64,000 nucleotides of DNA from Pseudonocardia kujensis (GCF_021283305.1 NZ_JAJSOK010000001.1:277693-341692), one strand, 5' to 3'. Shown: positions 42,166-53,117, numbered from the stretch's first letter. The notes: generated from the sequence alone by a model not told the origin. Numbers and translations are program-made.

Positions 42166-43227
42166 TCACCCGCCGATGGCGCTCATCGGGCGGTCGGGCT
42201 GCAGGAACCCGGGATCGTCGATGCCGTGCCCGGCGAGCTTGCCCCACATCGCGTGCCGCCAGGTGTCGGCGATCTCCGCGTCGCTCGCGCCGCCCCGCAC
42301 CAGGGCTCGCAGGTCGGTCTCGGTGCGGGCGAACAGGCAGGAGCGGACCTGCCCGTCGGCGGTCAGCCGGGTGCGGTCGCAGGCGCCGCAGAACGGCCGG
42401 GTCACCGACGCGATCACGCCGACCCGCGCCGGGCCGCCGTCGACCAGGTAGCGCTCGGCGGGGGCACCGCCGCGCTCCTCGCCGTCGGGCGTGAGGCGGA
42501 AGCGGGCGGACAGCTTCTCCATGATCTCGCCCGCGGTGATCATCTCCGTGCGCTGCCAGCCGTGCTGGGCGTCGAGCGGCATCTGCTCGATGAATCGCAG
42601 CTCGTAGCCGTTCTCGACGGCGAAGGCCAGGAGGTCCGTGGCCTCGTCGTCGTTCATGCCGCGCAGCAGGACGCTGTTGATCTTGACGGGCTCCAGGCCG
42701 GCCGCGCGGGCGGCGGCGAGCCCGGCGAGCACGTCGGACAGGCGGTCGCGGCGGGTGATGGTGGCGAAGCGCTCGGGGCGCAGCGTGTCCATCGAGACGT
42801 TGAGCCGGTTGACGCCGGCGGCGGCCAGCGCCTCGGCGCGGCGGGCCAGCCCGATGCCGTTGGTGGTCAGCGAGATGTCGGGCCGCGGCTCGAGGGCGGC
42901 CGAGGCGGCGATGACCTCCTCGAGGCCCTTGCGCAGCAGCGGCTCGCCGCCGGTGAAGCGGAGCTCGTGGATGCCGAGGTCGCGCACGGCGATGGTGACC
43001 AGCCGGACCAGCTCGGCGTCGGTCAGCTGTTCCTCGCGGGGCATCCAGTCGAGGCCCTCGGCGGGCATGCAGTAGGTGCAACGCAGGTTGCACCGGTCCG
43101 TCAGCGAGATGCGCAGGTCGGTGGCGACCCGGCCGAACCCGTCGATCAGGCGGCTGTCGTCGGGGCGGCCCGGGTCCCGTGTCGCCGTCCCGCGGAGGGC
43201 GGGTAGACCCAGTTCGGTAGCCGTCAC
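42166..43227 (-). CDS. moaA: GTP 3',8-cyclase, molybdenum cofactor biosynthesis
   Basis: Radical SAM enzyme of 353 residues that starts molybdopterin synthesis by rearranging GTP. The first [4Fe-4S] site is Cys46-x3-Cys50-x2-Cys53 (RCNLRCTYC); the GTP-side cluster uses FCGACDRTRLTADGQVRSC, and the protein ends in the conserved Gly-Gly (MSAIGG). FTGGEPLLRKGL and NVSMDTL are intact. Starts ATG 43227. It feeds cofactor to the three molybdenum hydroxylases in the window. Confidence 0.96.
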   Translation of the reverse strand: MTATELGLPALRGTATRDPGRPDDSRLIDGFGRVATDLRISLTDRCNLRCTYCMPAEGLDWMPREEQLTDAELVRLVTIAVRDLGIHELRFTGGEPLLRKGLEEVIAASAALEPRPDISLTTNGIGLARRAEALAAAGVNRLNVSMDTLRPERFATITRRDRLSDVLAGLAAARAAGLEPVKINSVLLRGMNDDEATDLLAFAVENGYELRFIEQMPLDAQHGWQRTEMITAGEIMEKLSARFRLTPDGEERGGAPAERYLVDGGPARVGVIASVTRPFCGACDRTRLTADGQVRSCLFARTETDLRALVRGGASDAEIADTWRHAMWGKLAGHGIDDPGFLQPDRPMSAIGG

Positions 43228-43404
43228 GCAGACGAGGGTAGCCGTCCGCCGCGATCTTCAACCAGGGTGGAAAACGCCAGGTCAGAGGGCTCCGCAGATG
43301 CGGACCCCGACGCCGCCGCGGGCCGCAGGAGCGGGCCGCGACGGCGCCCTCGGCCTGCCCGGAAGGCGAGGACCACCCCGCCGGCCGGGCATTGCGTGCC
43401 GCGG

Positions 43405-43725
43405 TCAGATCTCGGTCTTGAGGATGCAGATCGCGAGGTGCGCGTCGAGCACCGCCTCGCGGGCCTTCGCGTCGAGACCGGGGTCGGCCTCGGCCGCGGC
43501 CTTCGCGCTGTCGGCCGCCTGCTCGAGCTCGACGACGGCGTCGTGCGCCGCCGCGTCGCCCTCGGCGGCCAGCCGGCCCGCCTTCGCGGCCTTCGAGTCG
43601 AACTCCCGCACGACGGCGAGCAGGACGACGGACGCGCCCGTGTCCGCCTCGGCGGCCCGCAGCGCGGCGCCGGACTTCTCCCGGCACTCGCCGAGCCGGG
43701 TCTGGATGTCGGTCATGGTGAGCAT
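43405..43725 (-). CDS. Small helical protein of unknown function
   Basis: A 106-residue soluble protein, Ala/Glu/Lys/Asp-rich and almost entirely helical by inspection, with one conserved-looking hydrophobic patch (SVVLLAVVREFDSKAAKAG) and the end LDAHLAICILKTEI. I do not recognise the family. GC skew and codon use look coding. Two starts are possible, ATG 43725 and ATG 43716 (MTDIQTRLGECREKSG). It is probably monocistronic, 177 bases upstream of moaA on the same strand. Confidence 0.6.
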   Translation of the reverse strand: MLTMTDIQTRLGECREKSGAALRAAEADTGASVVLLAVVREFDSKAAKAGRLAAEGDAAAHDAVVELEQAADSAKAAAEADPGLDAKAREAVLDAHLAICILKTEI

Positions 43726-43986
43726 GGGTGACTCCCGTGGTGGTGCGGTGCGTGCACGGTCAGGAGCCGGACCCGGGCCCGCCGCGGCGGCGGGCGGCTA
43801 CGGGAGCGGGAGGGAGGTGGCGGAACCGGGCCCGGACGCCGTTCGGCTCCCGCGGGCATGCGCTCTCCGCACGGGCATCGCCTCCGCTCCGCCGACAGGC
43901 CGGGCGCGCTCCACCGTGGCCCCTTCCGGCGAACCGGACAAGGGCCGATCGGGGGAGCAAACGCCCGGCCGGAGGCGGCTGGCCCG

Positions 43987-45189
<1,203 letters not shown>

Positions 45190-45205
45190 GCGGGCATGAC
45201 ACCAC

Positions 45206-45219
45206 AATGCAGATGCATT
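45206..45219 (-). promoter_or_regulatory. Inverted repeat upstream of the acyl-CoA dehydrogenase
   Basis: AATGCA (45206-45211) and TGCATT (45214-45219) separated by two bases, 17 bases before the dehydrogenase start, in an otherwise GC-rich context. It could be an operator of a TetR- or GntR-type regulator not present here. Confidence 0.45.
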
Positions 45220-45294
45220 AAACAATCCGGCCGACGTGACCTGCGTCCCTGGCCCGGTAGCGATTCGCGCAGACGCGGACATAGGATCCACACC

Positions 45295-45699
45295 GTGCCG
45301 CAATTCCGGATCGCCGAGGCCGCGCGCCTGCTCGGGGTCAGCGACGACACCGTCCGTCGCTGGGTCGACGCCGGCACGTTGCCGGCGCACCCGGACGCGT
45401 CGAACCGCAAGGTCATCGACGGCGCCGTGCTCGCCGAGTTCGCGCGCGACCACGCCAGCGCGCCGCCCGACCCCTCGGGCGTGCGGCGCTCGGCCCGCAA
45501 CCGCATGGTCGGGCTGGTCACCGCGGTCCTGACAGACCAGGTGATGGCGCAGGTCGAGATGCAGTGCGGGCCGCACCGGATCGTCTCGCTCATGAGCAGC
45601 GAGGCGGTCCGGGACCTCGGACTGGCGCCCGGGTCGCTCGCGGTGGCCGTCGTCAAGTCCACGAACGTCGTGGTGGAGATCCCCGGAGGAAGCTCATGA
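45295..45699 (+). CDS. MerR/excisionase-type HTH protein with molybdate-binding TOBE domain
   Basis: A 134-residue regulator. The N-terminus [31 protein letters not shown] is an excisionase-like HTH; residues about 68-132 form a single molbindin (TOBE/Mop) domain ([43 protein letters not shown]). It probably senses molybdate and controls the downstream modABC genes, a compact alternative to ModE. The stop overlaps modA (ATGA). GTG 45295 is the start. Confidence 0.9.
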   Translation: MPQFRIAEAARLLGVSDDTVRRWVDAGTLPAHPDASNRKVIDGAVLAEFARDHASAPPDPSGVRRSARNRMVGLVTAVLTDQVMAQVEMQCGPHRIVSLMSSEAVRDLGLAPGSLAVAVVKSTNVVVEIPGGSS

Positions 45700-46481
45700 A
45701 GCGTCTCGTGGCCGCCGGCGTCGCCGGCCTGGCCGTCGTGCTCGCCGCGGCGTGCAGCTCGCCGTCGCAGGCCCCGAGCACCGGCGGGCCCTCGGCGGCG
45801 CCCGAGGCACGCACGCTGACGGTCTTCGCGGCGGCGTCGCTGACCGAGTCGTTCAACGCCCTCGAGAAGCAGTTCGAGACCGACAACCCGGGCGTCGACG
45901 TCAGGCTGAGCTACGGCGGCTCGTCCGACCTGGCCCAGCAGATCGTCAACGGCGCGCCCGCCGACGTGTTCGCCGCGGCGAGCGACTCGACGATGAAGAC
46001 GGTCACCGACGCGAACCTCACCGCCGCCGCGCCGACGACCTTCGCCACCAACGTCCTGCAGATCGCGACCGCCCCGGGCAACCCGAAGGCCATCGCCGCC
46101 TTCGCCGACCTCGCCAAGCCGGACGTCAAGACCGTCGTCTGCGCGCCGCAGGTACCGTGCGGGGCGGCCACCACCAAGGTGGAGCAGAGCACCGGCGTCG
46201 AGCTGAAGCCGGTCAGCGAGGAGAACGACGTCAAGTCCGTGCTGAGCAAGGTCTCCACCGGCAACGCCGACGCCGGCCTCGTCTACGTCACGGACGTCAA
46301 CGCCGCCAAGGGCCAGGTCCAGGGCGTGAGCTTCCCGGAGTCGTCCGCCGCGAAGACCGACTACCCGATCGCCGTGGTGAAGAACGCCCCGCAGGCCGAC
46401 CTCGCGCAGAAGTGGGTCGAGCTGGTGACCGGCGAGACCGGGCAGAAGACGCTCGAGGCCCAGGGCTTCGGAGCGGCGTGA
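45696..46481 (+). CDS. modA: Molybdate ABC transporter substrate-binding lipoprotein
   Basis: Binds molybdate (or tungstate) outside the membrane. A lipoprotein signal peptide with lipobox LAAAC (Cys20) is followed by the mature ModA fold: [46 protein letters not shown], and [20 protein letters not shown]. The length of 261 residues is typical. ATG 45696 follows GGAGGAAG and overlaps the regulator stop. A strong hairpin lies between it and the membrane part of modB. Confidence 0.95.
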   Translation: MKRLVAAGVAGLAVVLAAACSSPSQAPSTGGPSAAPEARTLTVFAAASLTESFNALEKQFETDNPGVDVRLSYGGSSDLAQQIVNGAPADVFAAASDSTMKTVTDANLTAAAPTTFATNVLQIATAPGNPKAIAAFADLAKPDVKTVVCAPQVPCGAATTKVEQSTGVELKPVSEENDVKSVLSKVSTGNADAGLVYVTDVNAAKGQVQGVSFPESSAAKTDYPIAVVKNAPQADLAQKWVELVTGETGQKTLEAQGFGAA

Positions 46482-46512
46482 GTCCCCTCCCGAGCCCCGT
46501 CACGAGCACTGC

Positions 46513-47355
46513 ATGACGGCTGCCGCCACCACCCGGGCGCGGGCCCCGCGGAAGCCCGACCGACACGAGCAGTCGGTCGGGCTTCCGTGGTTCGTGTGGA
46601 TCCCCGCCGGCCTCGCGTTCCTGCTCATCGCCCTGCCGGTCGTGGGCCTGCTGTGGAAGGCCGACTGGGCGCGGATGCCCGAGCTGCTGCTCGGCGACGC
46701 CGCGCTCGACGCCCTCCGCCTCTCCCTGGAGACGGCCGCGATCTCCACACTGCTGTGCATCCTGCTGGGCGGACCACTGGCGGTGGTGCTCGCCCGCGGC
46801 CGGCTGCCGGGGCTGCGGACGCTGCGCTCGGTCGTGCTGCTCCCGCTGGTGCTGCCCCCGGTCGTCGGCGGGCTGGCGCTGCTGTTCCTGCTCGGCCGCA
46901 CCGGCCTGGTCGGCCGGGGGCTGGACCTGGCCTTCGGCATCACCGTCCCCTTCACCACCGCGGCGGTCGTGCTCGCACAGACGTTCGTCGCGCTGCCCTT
47001 CCTGGTCGTCTCGCTGGAGGGCGCCCTGCGCACGGCGGGCCGGCGCTACGAGGCGGTCGCGGCCACGCTCGGCGCGTCACCCGCGCTGACCTTCCGGCGG
47101 GTCACGATCCCGCTGGTCCTGCCCGGCCTCGCCTCGGGCGCGGTGTTGGCCTTCGCCCGCTGCATGGGCGAGTTCGGCGCCACGATCGCCTTCGCCGGCA
47201 GCCTGCAGGGCACCACCCGGACCCTGCCGCTGCTCGTGTACCTGGAGCGGGAGACGGATGCGGAGGGGGCGGTCGCGCTGTCGCTGCTCCTGGTCGTCGT
47301 GGCGATCATCGTGATCGTCGTCGGGCGGCCGCGCGGGTCGGAGGGACTGACGTGA
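46513..47355 (+). CDS. modB: Molybdate ABC transporter permease
   Basis: A 280-residue permease with about six transmembrane helices (the first at about 24-50, [21 protein letters not shown]) and the cytoplasmic EAA loop [32 protein letters not shown] that contacts ModC. It forms the membrane channel with modA and modC. ATG 46513 is the called start, but a 15-bp-stem hairpin sits inside codons 13-25; a later GTG at the start of helix 1 (about 46591) is an alternative that would leave the hairpin untranslated. Confidence 0.92.
   Translation: MTAAATTRARAPRKPDRHEQSVGLPWFVWIPAGLAFLLIALPVVGLLWKADWARMPELLLGDAALDALRLSLETAAISTLLCILLGGPLAVVLARGRLPGLRTLRSVVLLPLVLPPVVGGLALLFLLGRTGLVGRGLDLAFGITVPFTTAAVVLAQTFVALPFLVVSLEGALRTAGRRYEAVAATLGASPALTFRRVTIPLVLPGLASGAVLAFARCMGEFGATIAFAGSLQGTTRTLPLLVYLERETDAEGAVALSLLLVVVAIIVIVVGRPRGSEGLT
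46549..46587 (+). terminator. Strong hairpin at the modA-modB junction
   Basis: Arms 46549-46563 and 46573-46587 pair over 15 bases (core GAAGCCCGACCGA / TCGGTCGGGCTTC) around a 9-base loop. It lies 68 bases after the modA stop and within the first codons assigned to modB. It may lower modBC expression relative to modA or protect the modA mRNA end. Confidence 0.75.
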
Positions 47356-47379
47356 GGGTGGCGACGTGAGGGCGGCGCC

Positions 47380-48483
47380 GTGAGCCTCGACGTCGACGTC
47401 CGGCTCGACCGGGAGTCCTTCTCGCTGCAGGTCGCGATGGCGGCCGCGCCCGGCGAGGTCGTCGCCGTCCTCGGGCCCAACGGCGCAGGCAAGTCGACGC
47501 TGCTCGGGATCCTGTCCGGGCTGCTGCGCCCCGACGCCGGCCACGTCCGGGTCGGCGACCACACCGTGACGGACGTCGGGGCGGGCGTGTTCGTGCCGGC
47601 GCACCGCCGTGGCGTCGGGCTCCTCGCCCAGCAGGCGCTGCTCTTCCCGCACCTGACCGCCGAGGCGAACGTCGCGTTCGGGCCGCGGGCCCAGGGCGTG
47701 CCGAGGCGGGAGGCCGAGGCGCGGGCGCGTGCCCTGCTCGCCGACGTGCTGCCCGACGTCTCGGGGCTGCCCGGCCGCAAGCCCGCCCAGCTGTCGGGCG
47801 GTCAGCAGCAGCGGGTCGCGCTGGCCCGGGCGATCGCGCCCGAACCGGACCTGCTGCTGCTCGACGAGCCGCTCGCCGCCCTCGACGTCGACGCCGCACC
47901 CGCCATGCGCTCGCTGCTGCGCCGGGTCATCCGGGACGGCAAGCAGACGGCGGTGCTGGTCACGCACTCCGCGCTCGACGCGTTGGTACTCGCCGACCGG
48001 GTGGTCGTGCTGGGCCGGGGACGGGTCGTGGAGCAGGGGCCGACGCGCGAGGTGCTCGGGCGGCCCCGCAGCGCCTTCACCGCCCGGATCGCGGGCCTGG
48101 ACCTCGTGCCGGGGGTGCACGAGGCGGGGGCGCTGCGGGCGAGCGACGGCACGGTGATCGCGGGGCGGGACGGCGTGTCGGGCGAGCCGATCGGCGCCGG
48201 GGACCCGGCGGTCGCGGTGTTCCCGCCCTCGGCGGTGGCGGTGTTCGCCGACGAGCCGCACGGCAGCCCCCGCAACGTGCTGCCGGTCCGGCTGGCCTCG
48301 ATCGAGCCGCGCGGCGACGTCGTCCGGCTGCGGGCGGCGCCGCGGGAGGGCGGGCCGGAGTGGCTCGACGGGCTCGCCGCGGACGTCACCCCGGCCGCGG
48401 TCGCCGACCTGGCCGCCGAGCCCGGCAGCCCCCTCTGGTTCGCGGTCAAGGCCACCGAGGTGGAGATCCACCCGGCGGGGTAG
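47380..48483 (+). CDS. modC: Molybdate ABC transporter ATP-binding protein
   Basis: A 367-residue ATPase. Walker [12 protein letters not shown] near residue 32, Q-loop [12 protein letters not shown], signature [14 protein letters not shown] near 140, Walker [13 protein letters not shown] and switch His in VTHSALDAL. The C-terminal part (about 230-367) is TOBE-like, with weak resemblance to molbindin. The GTG start follows modB by 24 bases. It energises molybdate import for the Mo hydroxylases. Confidence 0.95.
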   Translation: MSLDVDVRLDRESFSLQVAMAAAPGEVVAVLGPNGAGKSTLLGILSGLLRPDAGHVRVGDHTVTDVGAGVFVPAHRRGVGLLAQQALLFPHLTAEANVAFGPRAQGVPRREAEARARALLADVLPDVSGLPGRKPAQLSGGQQQRVALARAIAPEPDLLLLDEPLAALDVDAAPAMRSLLRRVIRDGKQTAVLVTHSALDALVLADRVVVLGRGRVVEQGPTREVLGRPRSAFTARIAGLDLVPGVHEAGALRASDGTVIAGRDGVSGEPIGAGDPAVAVFPPSAVAVFADEPHGSPRNVLPVRLASIEPRGDVVRLRAAPREGGPEWLDGLAADVTPAAVADLAAEPGSPLWFAVKATEVEIHPAG

Positions 48484-48589
48484 CGGACGGCACGATCCGC
48501 CCGAGTCGGGCACTCACACGTCGGCGAGCCTCGCAACCCAGGGTCACCTCTCGGGTCACAGGAGTCACCCGAGCCACTATCGTGTACCT

Positions 48590-49849
48590 ATGTCGCAGGG
48601 CGATGGGGGCCTACCGTCGCTTTCCGTGACACGTCAGCTGCTGCGGCTCGTCTGCGTCGCGATCGCCGTCGGGCTCCTCCCGGTGACCGGCTCCGTCGCG
48701 CTGGCGAGCCCGGCCGACGCCGCCGGGGCCGCGCTGGCCGCCGACCCGGCGTCGGGTGCGCCGGCCGCCACCGCCGTGCCGGGCGCCTACGTCGTCCTCG
48801 CCCGGGACGCGCAGCGGGCCACCGACGCCGCCTCCGAGGTCGGGGTCTCGCCGACCACCGTCTTCACCCGGGCGTTGACCGGCTTCGCCGCCCGGCTCAC
48901 CGCGGACCAGCTGACCCGCCTCGAGGCGCTGCCCGGGATCCTCGGCGTCGAGGAGGACCGGCGGATCGACCCGCTGGAGCCGCGCCCGGCGCAGGTGCCC
49001 GGGCTCACCGAGGCCACCCAGGAGAACCCGCCGAACTGGGGCCTCGACCGCATCGACCAGCGCGACCTCCCGCTCGACGGCCGCTACACCACCCGCGCCA
49101 CCGGGCAGGGGGTCACGGTGTACGTGGTGGACACCGGCGTCGACGTCACCCACCCCGGGTTCGGCGGGCGGGCGAGCTGGGGCACGAACACGATCGACGA
49201 CAACGACACCGACTGCGATGGCCACGGCACCGTCGTGGGCGGGATCGCCGCCTCGCGCGACCACGGCGTGGCCAAGGACGCCCGGGTCCGCGCGGTGAAG
49301 GTGCTCGACTGCAACGGCTCCGGCACCCTCTCCTCGCTGCTCGCGGGCATCGACTGGGTGCTGCAGAACCACAAGGGCGGCCCGGCCGTGGCCGTCATGT
49401 CCTGGAGCTACGGGCCCTCTGACGCACTGCTCTCGGCCGTGACGAAATTGGTGAACGACGGCGTGTTCGTCGCCTCCTCGGCCGGCAACAGCGGCGCGAA
49501 CGACTGCGGCGTGGCCCCGCGGGCGGCCGCCGGGGTGCTCGTGGTCGCGAACTCGACGATCGACGACCGGCGCAACAGCTCCTCGAGCACGGGGCCGTGC
49601 GTGAGCCTGTACGCCCCCGGGACCAGCATCGTCGCGACGACGCCCGGCGGCCGGACGGCGTCGTACACCGGGACCTCGATGGCCGCACCCTTCGCGGCGG
49701 GGGTCGCCGCGCTGTACAAGCAGACCTACGGCGACGCCCCGAGCGCCACGGTCAAGCAGTGGATCGTCGACCACGCCACCCCCGGCAAGATCGCCGGCGG
49801 CGACGAGGGCGGCACGCCGAACCTGCTCCTGAACACCGCCGGCCTCTGA
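48590..49849 (+). CDS. Secreted subtilisin-like (S8) serine protease
   Basis: A 419-residue preproprotease. After the signal peptide (hydrophobic stretch [23 protein letters not shown], probably cleaved near ADA) comes an inhibitor I9 propeptide (GAYVVLARD ... [15 protein letters not shown]) and a catalytic domain with Asp in VVDTGVD, His in DGHGT and Ser in GTSMAAP. The proteinase K-like arrangement ([16 protein letters not shown]) fits the actinobacterial aqualysin group. The start could also be GTG about 36 bases downstream (TRQLLRL), giving a more ordinary signal peptide. Confidence 0.93.
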   Translation: MSQGDGGLPSLSVTRQLLRLVCVAIAVGLLPVTGSVALASPADAAGAALAADPASGAPAATAVPGAYVVLARDAQRATDAASEVGVSPTTVFTRALTGFAARLTADQLTRLEALPGILGVEEDRRIDPLEPRPAQVPGLTEATQENPPNWGLDRIDQRDLPLDGRYTTRATGQGVTVYVVDTGVDVTHPGFGGRASWGTNTIDDNDTDCDGHGTVVGGIAASRDHGVAKDARVRAVKVLDCNGSGTLSSLLAGIDWVLQNHKGGPAVAVMSWSYGPSDALLSAVTKLVNDGVFVASSAGNSGANDCGVAPRAAAGVLVVANSTIDDRRNSSSSTGPCVSLYAPGTSIVATTPGGRTASYTGTSMAAPFAAGVAALYKQTYGDAPSATVKQWIVDHATPGKIAGGDEGGTPNLLLNTAGL

Positions 49850-49850
49850 T

Positions 49851-49913
49851 CGCAGTATGGAACCATAACGACGAAAATCGCCGTCGGAATCGTCGTTATG
49901 GTTCCATAATGCG
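49851..49913. repeat. Long hairpin of the 41-bp palindrome family
   Basis: Arms 49856-49874 and 49890-49908 pair perfectly over 19 bases (TATGGAACCATAACGACGA and its complement) and pairing resumes after one mismatch for four more bases at each outer edge. It contains two inverted copies of the TATGGAACCATAA core and lies exactly between the convergent subtilase and aldehyde dehydrogenase genes, so it may terminate both. Confidence 0.9.
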
Positions 49914-49915
49914 AT

Positions 49916-51346
49916 TCAGAAGCGCGACATCACGTGCTTGACGCGGGTGTAGTCCTCGACCGAGTAGCCGGAGAGGTCCTTGCCGTACCCGGACTGCTTG
50001 AACCCGCCGTGCGGCATCTCGGCGACCAGCGGGATGTGGCAGTTCAGCCAGACGCAGCCGAACTCCAGGCCCCGGCTCATCCGCTGCGCTCGGGAGTGGT
50101 CGGTGGTCCAGACGCTGGAGGACAGCCCGTAGTCGGTGTCGTTGGCCAGGTGCAGTGCCTCGGCCTCGTCGGTGAAGGTCTGCACGGTGATCACCGGCCC
50201 GAAGATCTCCTCGCGGACCAGCTCGTCGTCCTGCCGCAGGCCGTTGACCACGGTCGCGGGGAAGAAGAACCCGGGCCCGCCGGCCGGGGAGCCGCCGGCG
50301 AGCACGGAAGCGTGGGCGGGGGCCCGGGACAGCAGGCCCGAGACCTTCTCGAACTGCGCGGCGTTGTTCAGCGGCGGGATGAACAGGTCGTCGGAGTCGT
50401 CCTCGTCGGAGGAGAACCGCACCGCACGGGCGACCTCGGCCAGCGCCTCGGCGAGGTCCCCGGCGATCGACTCGTGGGCCAGCACCCGGGTGGCCGCGGT
50501 GCAGTCCTGCCCGGCGTTGAAGAACCCGGCGACCGCGATGTCCTCGGCCGAGGCGGCCACGTCGGCGTCGGGGAACACGACGACCGGGGCGTTGCCGCCC
50601 AGCTCCAGGTGCACGCGGGTGACGTTCGGGGCCGCCGCCGCGGCGACCGCCTTGCCCGCCCGCGTCGACCCGGTGATCGCGACCAGGGCGGGGGCGGGGT
50701 GTCCCGAGATCAGCGCGCCCGTGTTGCGGTCGCCGCACACGACGTTGAGCACGCCCGGTGGCAGGAACTCGGCGAACAGCTCGGCCATCCGGGTCGTCGA
50801 GGCCGGGGTGGTGTCCGAGGGCTTGAGCACCATGGTGTTGCCGGCCGCGAGCGCGGGCCCGATCTTCCAGGTGGCCATCATCATCGGGTAGTTCCAGGGC
50901 GTGATCGCCCCGACCACGCCGAGGGGCTCACGGCGGACCGACGACGTGTGCCCGGCCATGTACTCCGCCGACGCCCGCCCCTCGAGGGTGCGGGCCGCGC
51001 CGGCGAAGAACCGGAACTGGTCGGCCATGACCGCGATCTCCTCGGAGTGCGTCAGGGCCCTCGGTTTGCCGGTGTCGCGGTGCTCCAGCTCGACGAGCTC
51101 GTCGGCGTGCTCCTCGACCGCGTCGGCGATCTTCAGCAGCGCGGCCTGCCGTTCCGACGGCGTGAGGTCGCGCCAGTGCTCGTCGAAGGCCCGCCTCGCG
51201 CTCGCGTAGGCGGCGTCGACGTCGGCCTGCCCGGACAGCGGTGCGGTCGCGTAGACCTCGCCGGTCGACGGGTCGACGATGTCGGTGGTGCGCCCGTCCG
51301 CGGCCGGGACCGGCTTGCCGTCGACGATGTTGTGGAAGGTCTGCAT
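49916..51346 (-). CDS. Aldehyde dehydrogenase, probably 4-aminobutyraldehyde type
   Basis: A 476-residue NAD(P)-dependent aldehyde dehydrogenase. The catalytic Cys is in FFNAGQDCTAATR, the general base Glu in LELGGNAPVVVFPDAD, and PWNYPMMMATWKIGPALAAGN is the substrate/cofactor entrance. FNAGQDCTAATR and QYSxYGKDL-like end (KQSGYGKDLSGYSVEDYTRVKHV) match gamma-aminobutyraldehyde/betaine aldehyde dehydrogenases. Its operon with a polyamine-type ABC transporter supports oxidation of aminoaldehydes from putrescine. ATG 51346 has GGGAGTT upstream; the TTG at 51355 is unlikely. Confidence 0.88.
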   Translation of the reverse strand: MQTFHNIVDGKPVPAADGRTTDIVDPSTGEVYATAPLSGQADVDAAYASARRAFDEHWRDLTPSERQAALLKIADAVEEHADELVELEHRDTGKPRALTHSEEIAVMADQFRFFAGAARTLEGRASAEYMAGHTSSVRREPLGVVGAITPWNYPMMMATWKIGPALAAGNTMVLKPSDTTPASTTRMAELFAEFLPPGVLNVVCGDRNTGALISGHPAPALVAITGSTRAGKAVAAAAAPNVTRVHLELGGNAPVVVFPDADVAASAEDIAVAGFFNAGQDCTAATRVLAHESIAGDLAEALAEVARAVRFSSDEDDSDDLFIPPLNNAAQFEKVSGLLSRAPAHASVLAGGSPAGGPGFFFPATVVNGLRQDDELVREEIFGPVITVQTFTDEAEALHLANDTDYGLSSSVWTTDHSRAQRMSRGLEFGCVWLNCHIPLVAEMPHGGFKQSGYGKDLSGYSVEDYTRVKHVMSRF

Positions 51347-51359
51347 GGCCGGCAACTCC

Positions 51360-52163
51360 CTACTTGGTGGTGGCGGTCGCGCTGTCCCCGGAGAGCCGGT
51401 ACGCGAGGTACACGGGCAGCACCGAGATCACGACGAGGCCGACCGCGGCGACGTTGACGATCGGCGACTGGTTCGGCCGGAAGAGGTTCTGCAGGATCCA
51501 CAGCGGCAGCGTCTGCAGCCCGGGACCCGCGGTGAAGGTGGTCACGATGATCTCGTCGAAGGAGAGCGCGAAGGCCAGCAGCGCCCCGGCGACCAGCGCG
51601 CCCCGCAGCGCCGGGAACGTGACCAGCCGCCACGTCGTCCACGGGGTGGCGCCGAGGTCCGTCGAGGCCTCCTCCAGCGTGGCGTTGGTGCGGCGCAGCC
51701 GGGCCGAGGCGTTGTTGACCACGAGCACGATGCAGAAGGTCGCGTGCCCCACGACGAGGGTCACGAACGTCAGGCCGCCGAGGGCCTGCGTGAACAGCGT
51801 GTTGAGCGCGATCCCGGTGACGATGCCGGGCAGCGCGATCGGCAGCAGGACCAGCAGCGACACCACGTCGCGGCCGAAGAACTCGTAGCGCACCAGGGCG
51901 AGCGAGGCGAGCGTGCCCAGCACGACCGCGATCGCGGTGGCCAGCAGCGCCACCTCGACCGAGAGCAGGACGGCCGAGCGGACGCCCTCGTTGCCGGCGG
52001 CCGCCGACCACCAGTCCAGCGTGAAGCCCGAGGGCGGCCAGGCGAACGTGGCGCTCGCGTTGAACGAGTTGAGCAGCACCAGCGCCAGCGGCGCGTAGAC
52101 GAAGGTCAGGACGGCGATCGCCAGGATGCGCAGCACCCAGCGGGCGGGGCCGGAGAGGACCAT
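51360..52163 (-). CDS. Spermidine/putrescine-type ABC transporter permease (PotC-like)
   Basis: A 267-residue permease with about six transmembrane segments, the first ILAIAVLTFVYAPLALVLLNSF, a typical PotC/PhnV start. The EAA loop is LEEASTDLGATPWTTWRLVTFPALRGALVAG. It pairs with the PotB-like gene, whose stop is 10 bases upstream, to import polyamines or related cations. Confidence 0.9.
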   Translation of the reverse strand: MVLSGPARWVLRILAIAVLTFVYAPLALVLLNSFNASATFAWPPSGFTLDWWSAAAGNEGVRSAVLLSVEVALLATAIAVVLGTLASLALVRYEFFGRDVVSLLVLLPIALPGIVTGIALNTLFTQALGGLTFVTLVVGHATFCIVLVVNNASARLRRTNATLEEASTDLGATPWTTWRLVTFPALRGALVAGALLAFALSFDEIIVTTFTAGPGLQTLPLWILQNLFRPNQSPIVNVAAVGLVVISVLPVYLAYRLSGDSATATTK

Positions 52164-52173
52164 CGCGTCCCTC

Positions 52174-53037
52174 CTACAGGCGGTCGAGGGCGCCGGTGCG
52201 CCGGATGGTGAGCAGGTAGGCCGCCATGACGATCAGCGGCAGCACGGCGAGCGCGGCGGCGAGCGGCAGGTCGGTGGAGAAGTTGGCGTAGACGAGGTTG
52301 CCGAGCATCTGGTTCGTCCCGCCGACGAGCTGCACGGTGATGTAGTCGCCGAGGCTCAGCGAGAACGTGAACACCGAGCCGGCCGCGATGGCGGGCTTGA
52401 GCACCGGCAGCACCACGGTCCGGAACGTCGTCCAGGGCCGGGCGCCGAGGTCCGCGGCGGCCTCCAGGTAGGAGCCGCGCAGCGCGGAGATCCCGGTGTA
52501 GACCGGCATGACCATGTACGGCAGCCACAGGTAGGTCAGGGTGACCACGACGGCCGTCCAGCCGTAGCCCGGGCTCGCGCCGCCGAGCACGCCCTCCGGG
52601 GCCAGCAGGATCCGCCAGGCGTAGACCTTGACCAGGTAGGAGGCCCACAGCGGGGTGACGACGAGGGCCACCAGCAACGGCCGCCGCCGCGGGGCCGCGA
52701 CGAGCGCCATGTAGGTCGCCAGCGGCAGCGCGAGGACCGCACACAGCACCGTGACGCCCACCGCCACGAGCACGGTGCGCAGCGCGGTGAACAGGTACGC
52801 CGGCGTGGTGAGCACGTCCAGCACGGTGTCGGCCGAGAGCGTCCAGGTGATCTGCCCGGTGAAGCTGTCGGTCTCGGCGAACGCCGTGAGCAGCAGCAGG
52901 ACCAGCGGGACGAGGTAGAGCAGCACGAGCCAGAGCAGGGCCGGCGCGAGCAGGCCGGACAGCCGCAGCCTCGGGTGCCGGTGGAGGACGGCCTGGACGC
53001 GGCGGGTCCAGGAGGAAGGGGCGGGCAGGGTCGTCAC
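52174..53037 (-). CDS. Spermidine/putrescine-type ABC transporter permease (PotB-like)
   Basis: A 287-residue permease with six transmembrane helices. The EAA loop reads YLEAAADLGARPWTTFRTVVLPVLKPAIAAG, and the FSLSLGDYITVQLVGG stretch is typical of PotB. GTG 53037 is preceded by a consensus GGAGGTG; an upstream extension would read through the hairpin that separates it from the binding-protein gene. Confidence 0.9.
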   Translation of the reverse strand: MTTLPAPSSWTRRVQAVLHRHPRLRLSGLLAPALLWLVLLYLVPLVLLLLTAFAETDSFTGQITWTLSADTVLDVLTTPAYLFTALRTVLVAVGVTVLCAVLALPLATYMALVAAPRRRPLLVALVVTPLWASYLVKVYAWRILLAPEGVLGGASPGYGWTAVVVTLTYLWLPYMVMPVYTGISALRGSYLEAAADLGARPWTTFRTVVLPVLKPAIAAGSVFTFSLSLGDYITVQLVGGTNQMLGNLVYANFSTDLPLAAALAVLPLIVMAAYLLTIRRTGALDRL

Positions 53038-53056
53038 GAGAAAGCACCTCCGTGGT

Positions 53057-53111
53057 GTGCGCGGTGGGTGGTGCCCGGTCGTCGCCGGGGTCGGCACCAC
53101 CCACCGCGCAC
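53057..53111 (-). terminator. 19-bp-stem hairpin between potD-like and potB-like genes
   Basis: Arms 53057-53075 and 53093-53111 are perfectly complementary over 19 bases with a 17-base loop. In the direction of transcription it begins 6 bases after the binding-protein stop and ends 19 bases before the PotB-like start. It probably reduces or stabilises transcripts so that the binding protein is made in excess. Confidence 0.85.
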
Positions 53112-53117
53112 GCGCCC

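Noticed and set aside
43228..43404. Molybdenum-cofactor riboswitch upstream of moaA
   Set aside because: Apart from a short TCCGCA/TGCGGA hairpin, I cannot find the conserved Moco RNA helices or junction.
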